64,000 nt of DNA from Cognatilysobacter segetis (GCF_004359965.1 NZ_SMRQ01000004.1:23376-87375), one strand, 5' to 3'. Counted from the first letter of the stretch, positions 26,170 through 39,706 are shown. The notes: generated from the letters alone by a model not told the origin. Made by a program: numbers and translations.

Positions 26170-27543
26170 ATGCCGCCTGCCACCGCCCCGACCCTGCGCT
26201 TTCTGGGTGCCACCGGCACCGTCACCGGCTCGCGCTACCTGATCGAGAGCCATGGCACGCGCATCCTCGTCGACTGCGGGCTGTTCCAGGGCTTCAAGGT
26301 GCTGCGCGAGCGCAACTGGAAGGCGTTCCCGGTGCCGGCCGACACCATCGCCGCCGTCGTGCTGACGCATGCGCACCTCGACCATTCGGGCTACCTGCCG
26401 CGGCTGCTGCGCGAGGGCTTCCGCGGCAAGGTCTTCTGCACGCGCGCCACGCGCGACCTCTGCGGCCTGCTGCTGCCCGACAGCGGACGGCTGCTGGAGG
26501 AAGAGGCGCGCTTCGCGGCAATGAAGGGCTATTCCCGCCACACACGCCCCGAACCGCTGTACACGGAGGACGAGGCACGCGCCGCGCTGCGCCACCTGCA
26601 TCCGGTCGACAACGACGAGGCGACCGCGTTGCCCGGCGGCAGCACGGTGCGCTTCCGTCGCGCCGGCCACATCCTCGGCGCCGCGCAGCTGGACATCGAG
26701 ATCGACGGTCGCCGCGTGCACGTCACCGGCGACCTCGGCCGACCGGTGGACGCGCTGATGTGGCCGCCCGCACCGCCCACGCCCTGCGACATGCTGGTCT
26801 GCGAGTCGACCTACGGCGACCGTACGCACCCCAAGCTGGATCCGCAGGCCGAGCTCGGCGAAGTCGTGCGGCGCGTGGCCGGTCGCGGCGGCGTCATCGT
26901 GGTGCCGGCGTTCGCAGTGGGACGCGCGCAGGAGCTGCTTCTGCATCTGGCGCGGCTGCGCCAGCGCGGCGAAATCCCGGCGCTGCCGGTCTACCTCAAC
27001 AGCCCGATGGCGGCGAGCGCGACGGCGCTCTACGAGGCGCATGTCGGCGAGCACCGCCTGTCGAAGGCCGAATGCCACGACGCCTTCGATGCGGTCACGG
27101 TGGTGTCGAGCGCCGAGGACTCCAAGGCGCTCAACCGGCGCCGCGGCCCGATGATCATCATTTCCGCCAGCGGCATGCTCACCGGCGGCCGCGTGCTGCA
27201 CCACGTCGAGGCCTTCGGGCCGGACCGTCGCAACGCGATCGTGCTGTCGGGCTACCAGGCCGGTGGCACGCGCGGCGCCGCGCTGCGCGACGGCCGGCGC
27301 AGCCTGCGCATGTTCGGCCGCGACGTGCTGATCGAGGCGGAGGTCGTGCAGCTGGAAGGGTTCTCCGCGCATGCCGATGCGGACGAGATCCTCGGCTGGC
27401 TGAAGGCGCTGCCGACGCCGCCGCAGACGCTCTACGTCACGCACGGTGAACCCGCCGCGGCGGATACCTTGCGTGCGCGCATCCGCCACGAGCTCGGCTG
27501 GAACGCGCGCGTGCCCGACCACGAGGAGGAGGTCGCGCTATGA
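26170..27543 (+). CDS. Beta-CASP metallo-beta-lactamase-fold RNA hydrolase-like protein
   Basis: A 457-residue protein of the YSH1/CPSF73-like MBL family. Metal ligands are visible at His67, His69, Asp71 and His72 in VLTHAHLDHSGY, in HILGAAQL and in VTGDLGRP. A beta-CASP insert follows (about 185-370) with the SASGMLTGGRVLHHVEAF segment and a C-terminal GFSAHADADEI. Such enzymes hydrolyse RNA phosphodiesters, and the bacterial physiological role is often unknown. The stop overlaps the next gene by four bases (ATGA), so the small membrane protein is translationally coupled. Confidence 0.93.
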   Translation: MPPATAPTLRFLGATGTVTGSRYLIESHGTRILVDCGLFQGFKVLRERNWKAFPVPADTIAAVVLTHAHLDHSGYLPRLLREGFRGKVFCTRATRDLCGLLLPDSGRLLEEEARFAAMKGYSRHTRPEPLYTEDEARAALRHLHPVDNDEATALPGGSTVRFRRAGHILGAAQLDIEIDGRRVHVTGDLGRPVDALMWPPAPPTPCDMLVCESTYGDRTHPKLDPQAELGEVVRRVAGRGGVIVVPAFAVGRAQELLLHLARLRQRGEIPALPVYLNSPMAASATALYEAHVGEHRLSKAECHDAFDAVTVVSSAEDSKALNRRRGPMIIISASGMLTGGRVLHHVEAFGPDRRNAIVLSGYQAGGTRGAALRDGRRSLRMFGRDVLIEAEVVQLEGFSAHADADEILGWLKALPTPPQTLYVTHGEPAAADTLRARIRHELGWNARVPDHEEEVAL

Positions 27544-27893
27544 ACGCCGTCCTGTCCGGCCACCACCACCCGCTGCCGCTGCCGGGCGCGCAGCACCACG
27601 CGCCGCACGTCGGCCATCCGTTCCTCGTCGACGCGGGCAAGGCCGCGCTGGTGAACCTCGTGTTCGTGGCGCTGCTGGAGACGTTCGGCGGCGGCGGGCT
27701 GCAGCGTTCGGTGCATCCGCAGTACTGGGGCACGCTGGCCGCGGCCGCCTGCATCGTCGCCGCCTGCACCATGCATTGGCAGGCCGAGCGGCTGCGGCAC
27801 GACTACGTGCTCGTCGGCATGACCTTCATCGTGCAGGTCGTGCTCGCGCTCGCGTGGAACCTCGGCGTCCTGTGGGTGCTGCTGCACCGTTGA
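27540..27893 (+). CDS. Small membrane protein coupled to the MBL hydrolase
   Basis: A 117-residue protein. The N-terminus is His/Pro-rich (HHHPLPLPGAQHHAPHVGHP, about 8-27). Three hydrophobic segments follow (about 34-48, 66-80 and 92-115), predicted to span the membrane. The ATG overlaps the stop of the hydrolase gene. No family recognised. The histidine cluster could bind metal, which is speculation. Confidence 0.7.
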   Translation: MNAVLSGHHHPLPLPGAQHHAPHVGHPFLVDAGKAALVNLVFVALLETFGGGGLQRSVHPQYWGTLAAAACIVAACTMHWQAERLRHDYVLVGMTFIVQVVLALAWNLGVLWVLLHR

Positions 27894-27961
27894 GCCGGCG
27901 TGTGAAGCCGCGCGCCGCCGCAGCGGTAGAGTCGGCGCACGCATCGTCGCAGGAGTCCGCC

Positions 27962-28825
27962 ATGTCATCGACCCGCGAAGCCGCAGCCGCCTTCCTCGGC
28001 CATGGCAGCCCGATGAACACGCTCGAGCGCAACCGCTATACCGACTGCTGGCGCGCGGTCGGTGCGTCGCTGCCGAAGCCGCGCGCGATCCTCATGGTGT
28101 CCGCTCACTGGTACGTCAACGCGACCGCCGTCACCGCGATGGCGAAGCCGCGCACGATCCACGACTTCTACGGCTTCCCGCAGGCGCTGTTCGACGTGCG
28201 CTATCCCGCGCCGGGCCTGCCGGAACTCGCGGAGGAAGTGGCCGAGGCCGCGCGGCCCGACACGATCGGCGCCGACCACGACAGCTGGGGCCTCGACCAT
28301 GGCACGTGGTCGGTGCTGGTGCATGCGTATCCCGACGCGGACGTGCCGGTCGTGCAGCTCTCGATCAACGCGCTCAAGCCGGCCGAATACCACGTCGAGC
28401 TCGGCGCGCGCCTCGCGGCGCTGCGCCACCGCGGCGTGATGCTGATGGGCAGCGGCAACGTCGTGCACAACCTGCGCGCGATGACGCGCGATCGGCCCGA
28501 CGCCGGCTTCGACTGGGCGCGCCGCTTCGACGAGCACGCGCGCGAGGTCATGACCACACGCCCGGGCGACGCCGCGGAACTGGTGCGCCATCCCGACTTC
28601 CGACAGGCCGCGCCCACGCCGGAACACTTCCTGCCGCTGCTCTACATCGCCGGGTTCGCCGCGGCGACGGGCGTGAACCCGACGGCGCTGATCGACGGCT
28701 ACACGTTCGGCTCGCTGTCGATGACGAGCTACGGCGTCGGCGTGCCCTGCCCGCCGTCGTCCGACGGCCTGCCGGGCGCCGCGCCGCTGGGCAGCGCACT
28801 GCCGGCCGAAGACAGCAACGTCTGA
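27962..28825 (+). CDS. ygiD: 4,5-DOPA dioxygenase extradiol-like protein (LigB superfamily, YgiD)
   Basis: A 287-residue protein, a class III extradiol-dioxygenase-like enzyme. Likely metal-binding histidines are His14 in FLGHGSPMN and His49 in VSAHWYVN, with DHDSWGLDHGTWSVL and GSGNVVHNL further on. The closest characterised relative is E. coli YgiD, which opens the ring of DOPA. The natural substrate is uncertain. The start at 27962 has AGGAG eight bases upstream, which excludes the longer open frame. The TRIC-like gene follows three bases downstream, implying an operon. Confidence 0.9.
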   Translation: MSSTREAAAAFLGHGSPMNTLERNRYTDCWRAVGASLPKPRAILMVSAHWYVNATAVTAMAKPRTIHDFYGFPQALFDVRYPAPGLPELAEEVAEAARPDTIGADHDSWGLDHGTWSVLVHAYPDADVPVVQLSINALKPAEYHVELGARLAALRHRGVMLMGSGNVVHNLRAMTRDRPDAGFDWARRFDEHAREVMTTRPGDAAELVRHPDFRQAAPTPEHFLPLLYIAGFAAATGVNPTALIDGYTFGSLSMTSYGVGVPCPPSSDGLPGAAPLGSALPAEDSNV

Positions 28826-28828
28826 CGG

Positions 28829-29452
28829 ATGACGCCGTCCACGTTCGTCGCCGCGATCGACTTCGTCGGCACGTTCGCGTTCGCGGTGAGTGGCGCGACC
28901 GCGGGCGTGCGCCGCGGGCTCGACCTGTTCGGCGTGCTGGTGCTCGCCTTCGCCGCGGGCACCGCCGGCGGCATCGCGCGCGACGCGCTGCTCGGGGCCA
29001 CGCCGCCGGTGGCACTGGTGGACGCACGCTACCTCGGCGTCTGCACGCTGGCGGGGCTTGTCACGTTCTTCCGCCACGACGTTGTCGAGCGCCTGCGCAA
29101 TCCGCTGCAGCTGTCGGACGCGGTGGGCCTCGGGCTGTTCGCGGTGATCGGCGCGCGCAAGGCGCTGGACCATGGCGTCGGGCCCGTGGGCGCGGTGCTG
29201 CTGGGCGTGCTCACCGGCGTCGGCGGCGGCGTGGTGCGCGACGTGCTGGTGACGCAGGTCCCCGGGATCCTGCAGCGCGAGCTGTACGCCGTCGCGGCGC
29301 TGCTCGGCGCGTCGCTGGTGGTCGCGGGCGATCTGCTGCATCTGCCGCCCCAGCCGGTGGCCGTCGCCGGCGCGGTCGCGTGCTTCGCCCTGCGCTTTCT
29401 CGCCATGCGTCGCGGCTGGCAGTTGCCGGTGGCGAAGGCGCGGCGCGGGTGA
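28829..29452 (+). CDS. TRIC/UPF0126-family channel protein
   Basis: A 207-residue protein with seven predicted membrane helices in two homologous halves. Each half carries the glycine-rich kink motif: GTAGGIARDALLGATPP (about 44-60) and GVGGGVVRDVLVTQVP (about 130-145). This is the prokaryotic TRIC (YicG/YadS) family, trimeric monovalent-cation channels of the inner membrane. It is probably co-transcribed with the upstream dioxygenase gene and convergent with the sensor kinase gene. Confidence 0.93.
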   Translation: MTPSTFVAAIDFVGTFAFAVSGATAGVRRGLDLFGVLVLAFAAGTAGGIARDALLGATPPVALVDARYLGVCTLAGLVTFFRHDVVERLRNPLQLSDAVGLGLFAVIGARKALDHGVGPVGAVLLGVLTGVGGGVVRDVLVTQVPGILQRELYAVAALLGASLVVAGDLLHLPPQPVAVAGAVACFALRFLAMRRGWQLPVAKARRG

Positions 29453-29495
29453 GCGCGGTCGGCGCCGCGTATCGCCGCCATGTTCCGTCGGCGCA

Positions 29496-30836
<1,341 letters not shown>

Positions 30837-30837
30837 G

Positions 30838-32167
<1,330 letters not shown>

Positions 32168-32243
32168 CAGCGCATCGCTTCGCGGAATGCCGCGCCATGG
32201 GCGGCGCGGCGGTGACGACTGGACATGGTGTTCCCCGCGGACA

Positions 32244-33467
32244 TCAGGCGCTGCGCGTGGCGATCGCCGGCGGCACCGACGAGGCGCGCGAGGCCGGCCC
32301 GTATACCGCCAGTATGCCCAAGCCCCAGAGCGTGAGCATGCCGTAGCCGAGGTAGGCCAACGGCAGGCGCGGCAGCTCCAGCGTGCTCACCAGCACCTGG
32401 TTGAGCGCGAGGGCGAGCGCGATGCCGATCACCACGCCGATGGTGGTGATCATCGCGTTCTCGACGAGGAAGTAGCGCAGGATGTCGAAGCGGGTGGCGC
32501 CCAGCGCGCGGCGCACGCCGATCTGCTTGCGACGCTGCGTCACCCACAGGCTGGCGAGGCCGACGATGCCGCTGCCGGTGACGAGCAGCAGGCCGACGGT
32601 GACCGCGATCAGCATGCCGGCGATGGACTTCTCGCCCTGGTAGCGGCGGGCGCGGATCTCGTCGGCGCTCCGGTTGGCGACCAGCACGCGGTCGTTGCGC
32701 AGCTTGGTGAGCGCATCCTCGGCGGCCCGCATCACCCGCGCGCGCTGCCCCGGCTGCGTCCGCACCACGTAGGTGCCGACCCCCACCATGTGCCGCACGG
32801 GCAGCACGAAGCTGTTCCAGGCATCGTCATTGCTCTGCGCGAACGGCGAGATCAGGCGATCGATCACGCCCACCACGCGCATCGGCGCGGCATCGGTCCC
32901 AGCGCCCAGGCTGACCTCGCGGCCGACGTAGGTCGTCGCGTCCGGCCACAGCTTCTTGGCCATCTGCTGCGTCAGGATCACGCTGTCCGCGCGGAGCTGG
33001 CCCTTTTCCGGATCCACCGTGCGCACGTCGTCGGCGGTGAAGTCGCGCCCTTCGACGATCCTGACGCCGAGCGACTTCGTCAGCGAATCCGGGGTGAAGT
33101 ACGTCGCGCCCCCGATACCGGAATTGGGATCCTGCGGCGTCGTGGTGAGGCCGAGGTTCCAGCCGTTCTGCGTCATCGGGAACTGGTTGATCCACGCGGC
33201 GTCGAGCACGCCCGGGATCGCGCGCAGCACGTCGACGTCGCGCTTCTGCATCGCCTCCTTGTCGGGGATGTCGCCGATCGGGCCGAGCGTCATGAAGAAC
33301 GTGTTCGCCTCGTCGACGCCGCTGGGGCGGTTCGCGCGGTCGATGCGGTCGTCCACGATGTAGAGCGCGTTGGCGATGATGGCGAGCGTGAGTGCGATCT
33401 GCGCGGCGATCAGCACGGCGCCGGTCTTGCTGCGCAGCAGCGCGGACAGGATGGGACGGATTTCCAT
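32244..33467 (-). CDS. ABC transporter permease (MacB/FtsX type), second copy
   Basis: A 407-residue permease with the FtsX/MacB layout: an N-terminal helix (about 18-40), a large periplasmic MacB-like core domain (about 45-270) and three C-terminal helices (about 285-405) containing WVTQRRKQIGVRRALGATRFDI, the coupling-helix signature. The ATG at 33467 has GGAG eight bases upstream and is preferred over a GTG four codons earlier. It likely pairs with the permease encoded just upstream to form a heterodimeric mechanotransmission-type exporter rather than a substrate channel. It is fourth in the adaptor-ATPase-permease-permease operon, and the regulator gene follows after 76 bases. Confidence 0.9.
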   Translation of the reverse strand: MEIRPILSALLRSKTGAVLIAAQIALTLAIIANALYIVDDRIDRANRPSGVDEANTFFMTLGPIGDIPDKEAMQKRDVDVLRAIPGVLDAAWINQFPMTQNGWNLGLTTTPQDPNSGIGGATYFTPDSLTKSLGVRIVEGRDFTADDVRTVDPEKGQLRADSVILTQQMAKKLWPDATTYVGREVSLGAGTDAAPMRVVGVIDRLISPFAQSNDDAWNSFVLPVRHMVGVGTYVVRTQPGQRARVMRAAEDALTKLRNDRVLVANRSADEIRARRYQGEKSIAGMLIAVTVGLLLVTGSGIVGLASLWVTQRRKQIGVRRALGATRFDILRYFLVENAMITTIGVVIGIALALALNQVLVSTLELPRLPLAYLGYGMLTLWGLGILAVYGPASRASSVPPAIATRSA

Positions 33468-33479
33468 GGCGTTCTCCAC

Positions 33480-34790
33480 TTACTGCGACTTGAGCTGGAC
33501 GGCCGGACGCACCTGGCAGGCGCGCCAGGTCGGCAGCAGGCCGGCGAGGAGGCTGGCGAGCAGCGACAGCACGATCGCGGTGGCGAACATGGTCGCGTCC
33601 ACGTGCGCGATCGCCTTGACGCGCTCGTTCTGGCTGGCCATCAGCGCGAGCACGCCGAAGGTGAGCGCGAGACCGAGCGCACCGCCGACCGCGCCGATGA
33701 CGCCGGATTCGGTGAGGTACTGCTTGAAGATCTCCGCCCGCGGCGCACCCAGCGCGCGGCGCACGCCGATCTCGCCGCTGCGCGCGGTGAACTTGGCGAG
33801 CAGAAGTCCGATCACGTTGACCAGACACACGAGCAGGAAGCCGAACGCGAGCCACGTCTGCAGGCGGCTGTCGTCGCCCACCACTTCCTGGTACTCCAGC
33901 CAGCCCATCACGTCGTAGAGTCGATTGTTGAGCGGGCGCTCGAAGCGGCCGAGCTTCTTCTGCTCGTTCACGTAGTCGTCGAGGTACTGCGCGAACGCCG
34001 CACGGTCGCCGGGCTTCGCGAGCTCGACCCAGAACTGGAACCAGACGCACTCGGAGTTCATCAGCCCCTTGTAGCCGGGCTCGATCTCGCCGTTCACGTT
34101 GCAGTTGATGCTGCCCTGCGGGTCCATCTCCTGCGCGATCGCGGTGTTGAACGGCAGGAAGATGTCCTCGAACTCGAAGCTGTTGCCGCCGACGAGGCGG
34201 TAGAACTTGGGCAGCGGCTCCCAGCGGTCGATCACGCCGGCGATGCGGAACTCGCGGTTGTCCAGGCGCACGCTGCGACCGACGGCGTTGGCGGTACCGA
34301 ACAGCCGGTCGGCCAGCTTCTTCGAAACGACGGCGACGTTCCCGCCGCGCGCGTCGTCGCTGGCCGACCACGCGCCACCCTGCACGAACGGCACGTCGAA
34401 CATCGAGAAGAAGTCGTTGTTGACGGCCACGCCCTGGATCGGTGCGGGCCGGTCGCCGGGCTTGCCCGACGTGACCGCGCCGGCGATACCCAGAAGCGTC
34501 GTCGAATGCGGTGCCTTGCCCGATGCCCGCAGCGCCATCGCGTCGCGGTACGTGAGCTGGTCCGGCGGATCCTTGCTGGGGTTCGGCTGCTGCAGCGGTG
34601 CGTTGTCGAGCAGCGGCACGAACAGGCGGTCGGACTTCTGCGGAATCGGGTCACCGCTCATGGCATGCAGCAGCGTGAGCGAGGACATGCTCGCCGCGAC
34701 ACCGACGGCGAGCGTCAGCACCATCAGCGCGGTGAGCACGGGATTGCGCCGCAGGTTGCGGACGCCGAGCTTGAGGTAGTAGGCGAGCAT
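33480..34790 (-). CDS. ABC transporter permease (MacB/FtsX type), first copy
   Basis: A 436-residue permease: an N-terminal helix (about 17-40, VLTALMVLTLAVGVAASMSSL), a MacB periplasmic core (about 45-310), and three C-terminal helices with FTARSGEIGVRRALGAPRAEIF as coupling motif. It is paralogous to the permease downstream, but diverged. The start is MLAYYLKLGVRNLRRNP, typical of the family. It lies ten bases after the ATPase gene and 12 before the next permease start, so the operon is tight. Its likely task is export or removal of a lipophilic compound or peptide from the periplasm together with the HlyD-like adaptor. The substrate cannot be deduced. Confidence 0.9.
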   Translation of the reverse strand: MLAYYLKLGVRNLRRNPVLTALMVLTLAVGVAASMSSLTLLHAMSGDPIPQKSDRLFVPLLDNAPLQQPNPSKDPPDQLTYRDAMALRASGKAPHSTTLLGIAGAVTSGKPGDRPAPIQGVAVNNDFFSMFDVPFVQGGAWSASDDARGGNVAVVSKKLADRLFGTANAVGRSVRLDNREFRIAGVIDRWEPLPKFYRLVGGNSFEFEDIFLPFNTAIAQEMDPQGSINCNVNGEIEPGYKGLMNSECVWFQFWVELAKPGDRAAFAQYLDDYVNEQKKLGRFERPLNNRLYDVMGWLEYQEVVGDDSRLQTWLAFGFLLVCLVNVIGLLLAKFTARSGEIGVRRALGAPRAEIFKQYLTESGVIGAVGGALGLALTFGVLALMASQNERVKAIAHVDATMFATAIVLSLLASLLAGLLPTWRACQVRPAVQLKSQ

Positions 34791-34800
34791 GGCGGCGGCC

Positions 34801-35520
34801 TCAGGCGGACGTGGACGCGACCGGGTGGGTGACCGCGTTCAGCGCGGTCGCGGCGCTGATGTCGGTGACCACGCCGTCCATGATGTGGATGTTGCGCTGC
34901 GCGCGCGCGGCGAGCTCCGGGTCGTGGGTGACCATCACGATGGTCGTGCCCTGCGCGTTGATCTCCTCCAGCAGCTCCATCACCCCGCGCGCCATCTGCG
35001 AATCGAGGTTGCCGGTGGGCTCGTCGGCGAGCAGCAGGCGCGGGCTGCCGGCGAGCGCGCGGGCGATCGCGACGCGCTGCTGCTGGCCGCCGGAGAGTTC
35101 CGCCGGGAAATGCTTCATGCGCGAGGACAGCCCGACCTGCGACAGCGCCTCCTCGATGCGGCGCTTGCGGTCGGCCGCGCCGAGGCCGCGGTAGCGCAGC
35201 GGCACGTCGACGTTGTCGAACAGGTTGAGGTCGGGGATCAGGTTGAAGCCCTGGAAGATGAAGCCGATCTTCTCGTTGCGCAGCTTCGAGCGCTGGTTGT
35301 CGTTGAGCCCGCGCGTGTCCACGCCGTCGAGCAGGTACTCGCCGCCGGTGAAGTCCTCCAGCAGGCCCGCGATGTTGAGGAACGTGGTCTTGCCCGAGCC
35401 GGACGGCCCGGTGACGGCCACGAACTCGCCCTCTCGGACGTGGATGTCGAGGCCGCGCAACGCGTGGGTCTCGATCATGTGGGTGCGGTAGACCTTGCTG
35501 AGTCGGGTCATGCGGAGCAT
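34801..35520 (-). CDS. ABC transporter ATP-binding protein (MacB/LolD type)
   Basis: A 239-residue ATPase with Walker A GPSGSGKTT (about residue 39), Q-loop FIFQGFN, signature LSGGQQQRVAIARAL, Walker B RLLLADEPTGNLDS and H-loop VTHDPE. It belongs to the MacB/LolD/FtsE branch that powers FtsX-type permeases. It lies between the adaptor gene (36 bases upstream) and the first permease gene. The start MLRMTRLSKVYRTHMIETHA fits the family. Frame and length are normal. Confidence 0.95.
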   Translation of the reverse strand: MLRMTRLSKVYRTHMIETHALRGLDIHVREGEFVAVTGPSGSGKTTFLNIAGLLEDFTGGEYLLDGVDTRGLNDNQRSKLRNEKIGFIFQGFNLIPDLNLFDNVDVPLRYRGLGAADRKRRIEEALSQVGLSSRMKHFPAELSGGQQQRVAIARALAGSPRLLLADEPTGNLDSQMARGVMELLEEINAQGTTIVMVTHDPELAARAQRNIHIMDGVVTDISAATALNAVTHPVASTSA

Positions 35521-35556
35521 GTCGGTGTCCTTGGCGGCGGGATATGTGGAAAGGAA

Positions 35557-36831
35557 CTACTGGGAGAGGGTGACTTTCTCGGCGTCGCCGAAAAGGTCGC
35601 TGCCGGCGACGACGATGCGGTCGCCCGGCTTGGCGCCGTCGAGGAGCTCGACGGACGAAATGCTGGTCGCGCCGACACGCACGGGGCGCTTCACCGCGCT
35701 GCTGCCGTCGACGAAATAGGCGTAGCGGCCGCCGCCCTGGTCGACGAACGAACCCCGCTCCACCATCAGCACGTTGGGGCGTTCCTCGATCAGCACGCGC
35801 GCGGTGACGCGCTGGTTCTGGCGCAGGCCCGGCGGCTGCCGGCCCTCGGCGAAGCGCACGCGCGCGAGCACCTGGCGGTTCACCACTTCCGGCGAGATCG
35901 ACGAGATCGTCGCGTTGGCCGTGGCCGCGCCCACCTGCACCTGCGCGGTCATGCCCAGGCCGAGGTCCTCGGCGTACGTTTCGGGCACCTCGAGCTCGAC
36001 CTCGAGCTTCGACAGGTCCACCACCGTGAGCAGCGCGGCGTTGGCGGGGACCACCGCGCGGTCGGCGACCAGCGTGGTGCCGATCACGCCGTCGATCGGC
36101 GCGCGCACGTTCAGCTCGTCGACGCGGCGCTCCATCTCCGCCACGACCAGGCGCTGCCGCTGCGCGTCCTCGGCGCTGGTCTGCACGCTGAAGCCGGCGC
36201 TGGTGCCGGTGAGCTGCGCGGCCTTGACCGCGTTGCGCCACCGGATCTGCGCGGTCTTGAGCGCGTCCTGCGCGCGCAGGTAGTCGATCTCGGCCAGCGC
36301 GCCGCCCCTGAAGCCGCGCTCGATGCGCTGCAGGTCGCGCTCGGCCGACTGCAGCGCGATCTGCGCCTCGTCGGCTTCCTTGCGCGCGTCGAGCCGCGAG
36401 CGCGAGGCGGCGATCCGCGCGGTGCCGGTCTGCGATTCGAGCTGCTGCAGCGTGGAACGCTCGCGCGCGAGTTCGCTTTCCAGCTCCGGCGACACGAGGC
36501 GCGCCAGCACGTCGCCCTTCTTCACCCGGTCGCCGGCGTGCTTCTCGAACACGACGGTCGATGCGACCGGCGCGTACAGCGTCGGGCTGACGGCGGCGAC
36601 GACGCGGCCGTTGACCGAGGCGTCGCGTACCAGCGTGCCGCGCGTGACCTCGGCGATGCGCAGGCGCTGGGCGTCGACCGAGCGCGAGCCGGTGAAGCGG
36701 GCGGCCACGCCGAAGGCGAGCACCAGTGCCACCGCGGCGGCGCCGCCGACGATCAGCAGTCGGCGCCGGCCGCGGCCGGGCTCGGCGGTGGAAACCTGGA
36801 CGTCCTGGGCGGAGGTGTCGCGGATGGCCAT
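35557..36831 (-). CDS. HlyD/MacA-like membrane-fusion protein, first gene of the ABC-export operon
   Basis: A 424-residue adaptor with one N-terminal membrane helix (about 24-46, [20 protein letters not shown]), barrel-sandwich halves (about 85-115 and 230-260), a coiled-coil hairpin (about 110-205) and a beta-barrel plus membrane-proximal domain to the end. It has no lipobox, unlike the RND adaptor in this window. The start at 36831 is chosen because it gives a membrane anchor with a short basic lead. The frame is open 15 codons further up, but those codons enter the predicted sigma-54 transcript leader. Transcription probably starts from the sigma-54 promoter at 36868-36883. Confidence 0.92.
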   Translation of the reverse strand: MAIRDTSAQDVQVSTAEPGRGRRRLLIVGGAAAVALVLAFGVAARFTGSRSVDAQRLRIAEVTRGTLVRDASVNGRVVAAVSPTLYAPVASTVVFEKHAGDRVKKGDVLARLVSPELESELARERSTLQQLESQTGTARIAASRSRLDARKEADEAQIALQSAERDLQRIERGFRGGALAEIDYLRAQDALKTAQIRWRNAVKAAQLTGTSAGFSVQTSAEDAQRQRLVVAEMERRVDELNVRAPIDGVIGTTLVADRAVVPANAALLTVVDLSKLEVELEVPETYAEDLGLGMTAQVQVGAATANATISSISPEVVNRQVLARVRFAEGRQPPGLRQNQRVTARVLIEERPNVLMVERGSFVDQGGGRYAYFVDGSSAVKRPVRVGATSISSVELLDGAKPGDRIVVAGSDLFGDAEKVTLSQ

Positions 36832-36867
36832 GGGGGTCTGCGGTGACGGTCTGTTGCAGCAGCCGTA

Positions 36868-36883
36868 AGCACGCATCGTGCCA
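36868..36883 (-). promoter_or_regulatory. Sigma-54 promoter of the adaptor-ABC operon
   Basis: On the minus strand TGGCACG-ATGC-GTGCT matches the -24/-12 consensus TGGCACG-N4-TTGCW at every fixed base but one (G for the first T of the -12 element), with correct GG-to-GC spacing. The predicted start site is near 36857, about 26 bases before the adaptor ATG. The operon also encodes an NtrC-family activator, which supports the call. Confidence 0.8.
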
Positions 36884-36927
36884 ATCGCAGGTGATTGATT
36901 CCAAAGGGCTGAACCGCGGCCGACGGC

Positions 36928-36960
36928 GTCCGCGGACAGCGTCCGGCGTCCGCTGTCCGC
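36928..36960. promoter_or_regulatory. Inverted-repeat cluster, candidate enhancer (UAS) for the sigma-54 promoter
   Basis: GTCCGCGGAC (36928-36937) is a perfect palindrome. It overlaps a larger inverted repeat with ten-base arms, GCGGACAGCG (36932-36941) and CGCTGTCCGC (36951-36960). The centre lies roughly 90 bases upstream of the predicted sigma-54 start site, where NtrC-type activators normally bind. The repeat also lies just upstream of the glmS -10, so a role in glmS control is the alternative. Confidence 0.55.
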
Positions 36961-36973
36961 CCCCCCGGACCGC

Positions 36974-36979
36974 TACACT
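36974..36979 (+). promoter_or_regulatory. Probable -10 element of glmS
   Basis: TACACT lies 28 bases before the glmS ATG. The region 17 bases upstream is part of the inverted-repeat cluster and holds no clear -35. Confidence 0.4.
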
Positions 36980-37007
36980 GTGCGCCTCGTTCGAGGAGCA
37001 GTCCCCC

Positions 37008-38837
<1,830 letters not shown>

Positions 38838-38913
38838 CGGCCGCTTCCGAGCGCAGGTGGAACGGCGGCGCGATGCCGTCGCGCCGCATCTGTAACTGAA
38901 CGAATCGCCGCCC

Positions 38914-38938
38914 TGCCGGTGCCTCGCCGGCACCGGCA
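38914..38938 (+). terminator. Hairpin downstream of glmS, no T run
   Basis: A 10-bp perfect stem (TGCCGGTGCC with GGCACCGGCA, loop TCGCC) lies 77 bases past the glmS stop codon. It lacks a T run, so it is a weak terminator candidate. Confidence 0.4.
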
Positions 38939-39058
38939 GTCCGATGCGCGTAGGATGGGCACCTTGCCGCACCTCGTGCGTTGCGCCCGGCTCCGGCCGC
39001 CCGTGTCGCTCCCTCCACGCGTTACCGCATTCGCGGACGCCCCTTCGGGAGCAGCGGC

Positions 39059-39706
39059 ATGCCCGGTTTCTCTACCCGTCAGCTCGATCTGGATGTCTGT
39101 GGCGATGCCTATCGCCTGCAGGTGCTGAGCGATCGCCAGCAGTTCGCCGATCCCGATGGCCATGCCGAGCGCGCAGGCGTGTCGTCCGCGCAATGGCCGC
39201 TCTTCGGCCAGCTATGGCCCGCCGGCCTGCGGCTGGCCGAGGTGATGCACGACTTCGACATCGAGGGCAAGCGGATCCTCGAGCTCGGCTGCGGCATCGG
39301 GCTCGCGAGCCTGGTGCTCAAGCGACGCGGCGCCGATGTCGTCGCATCCGACATGCATCCGCTCGCCGAATCCTTCCTCGCCTACAACGCCGCGCTCAAC
39401 GGCCTGCCGATGCTGCATTTCCGCCGCGTCGACTGGGCCAGCCGCGTGCCGGCGCTCGGCCTGTTCGACGTGGTGATCGCGAGCGACGTCATCTACGAAC
39501 AGGCCCAGGTGGCCATGCTCGCCGATGCCATCGCGACCTATGCGGGCGACACCGCCGAGGTGGTCGTCACCGACCCGGGGCGCGGCCATGCCGCGCGACT
39601 GACCACGGCGCTCGCGCTGCACGGTTTCGAGCGCGCCGCACCCGCGGCACGCGCGGCCGGCGCGCCGCATGCGCTGCAGTTCCGGCGCCTGGCGGTGGCC
39701 GCATGA
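39059..39706 (+). CDS. SAM-dependent methyltransferase (METTL21/lysine-methyltransferase-like)
   Basis: A 215-residue Rossmann-fold methyltransferase. Motif I is RILELGCGIGLASL (about 72-85), preceded by PLFGQLWPAGLRLAEVM, a layout shared with the METTL21-type protein lysine methyltransferases. DVVIASDVIYE gives the post-motif acidic loop. The target is unknown. The ATG at 39059 is chosen because the family domain begins right after it, and upstream codons are low complexity. The stop overlaps the YkgJ-like gene by four bases, so the pair is coupled. Confidence 0.85.
   Translation: MPGFSTRQLDLDVCGDAYRLQVLSDRQQFADPDGHAERAGVSSAQWPLFGQLWPAGLRLAEVMHDFDIEGKRILELGCGIGLASLVLKRRGADVVASDMHPLAESFLAYNAALNGLPMLHFRRVDWASRVPALGLFDVVIASDVIYEQAQVAMLADAIATYAGDTAEVVVTDPGRGHAARLTTALALHGFERAAPAARAAGAPHALQFRRLAVAA

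Noticed and set aside
33480..36831. Calling the ABC operon macAB
   Set aside because: MacB is an ATPase-permease fusion, while here the ATPase and two permeases are separate genes. The adaptor is HlyD/MacA-like but the substrate is unknown.
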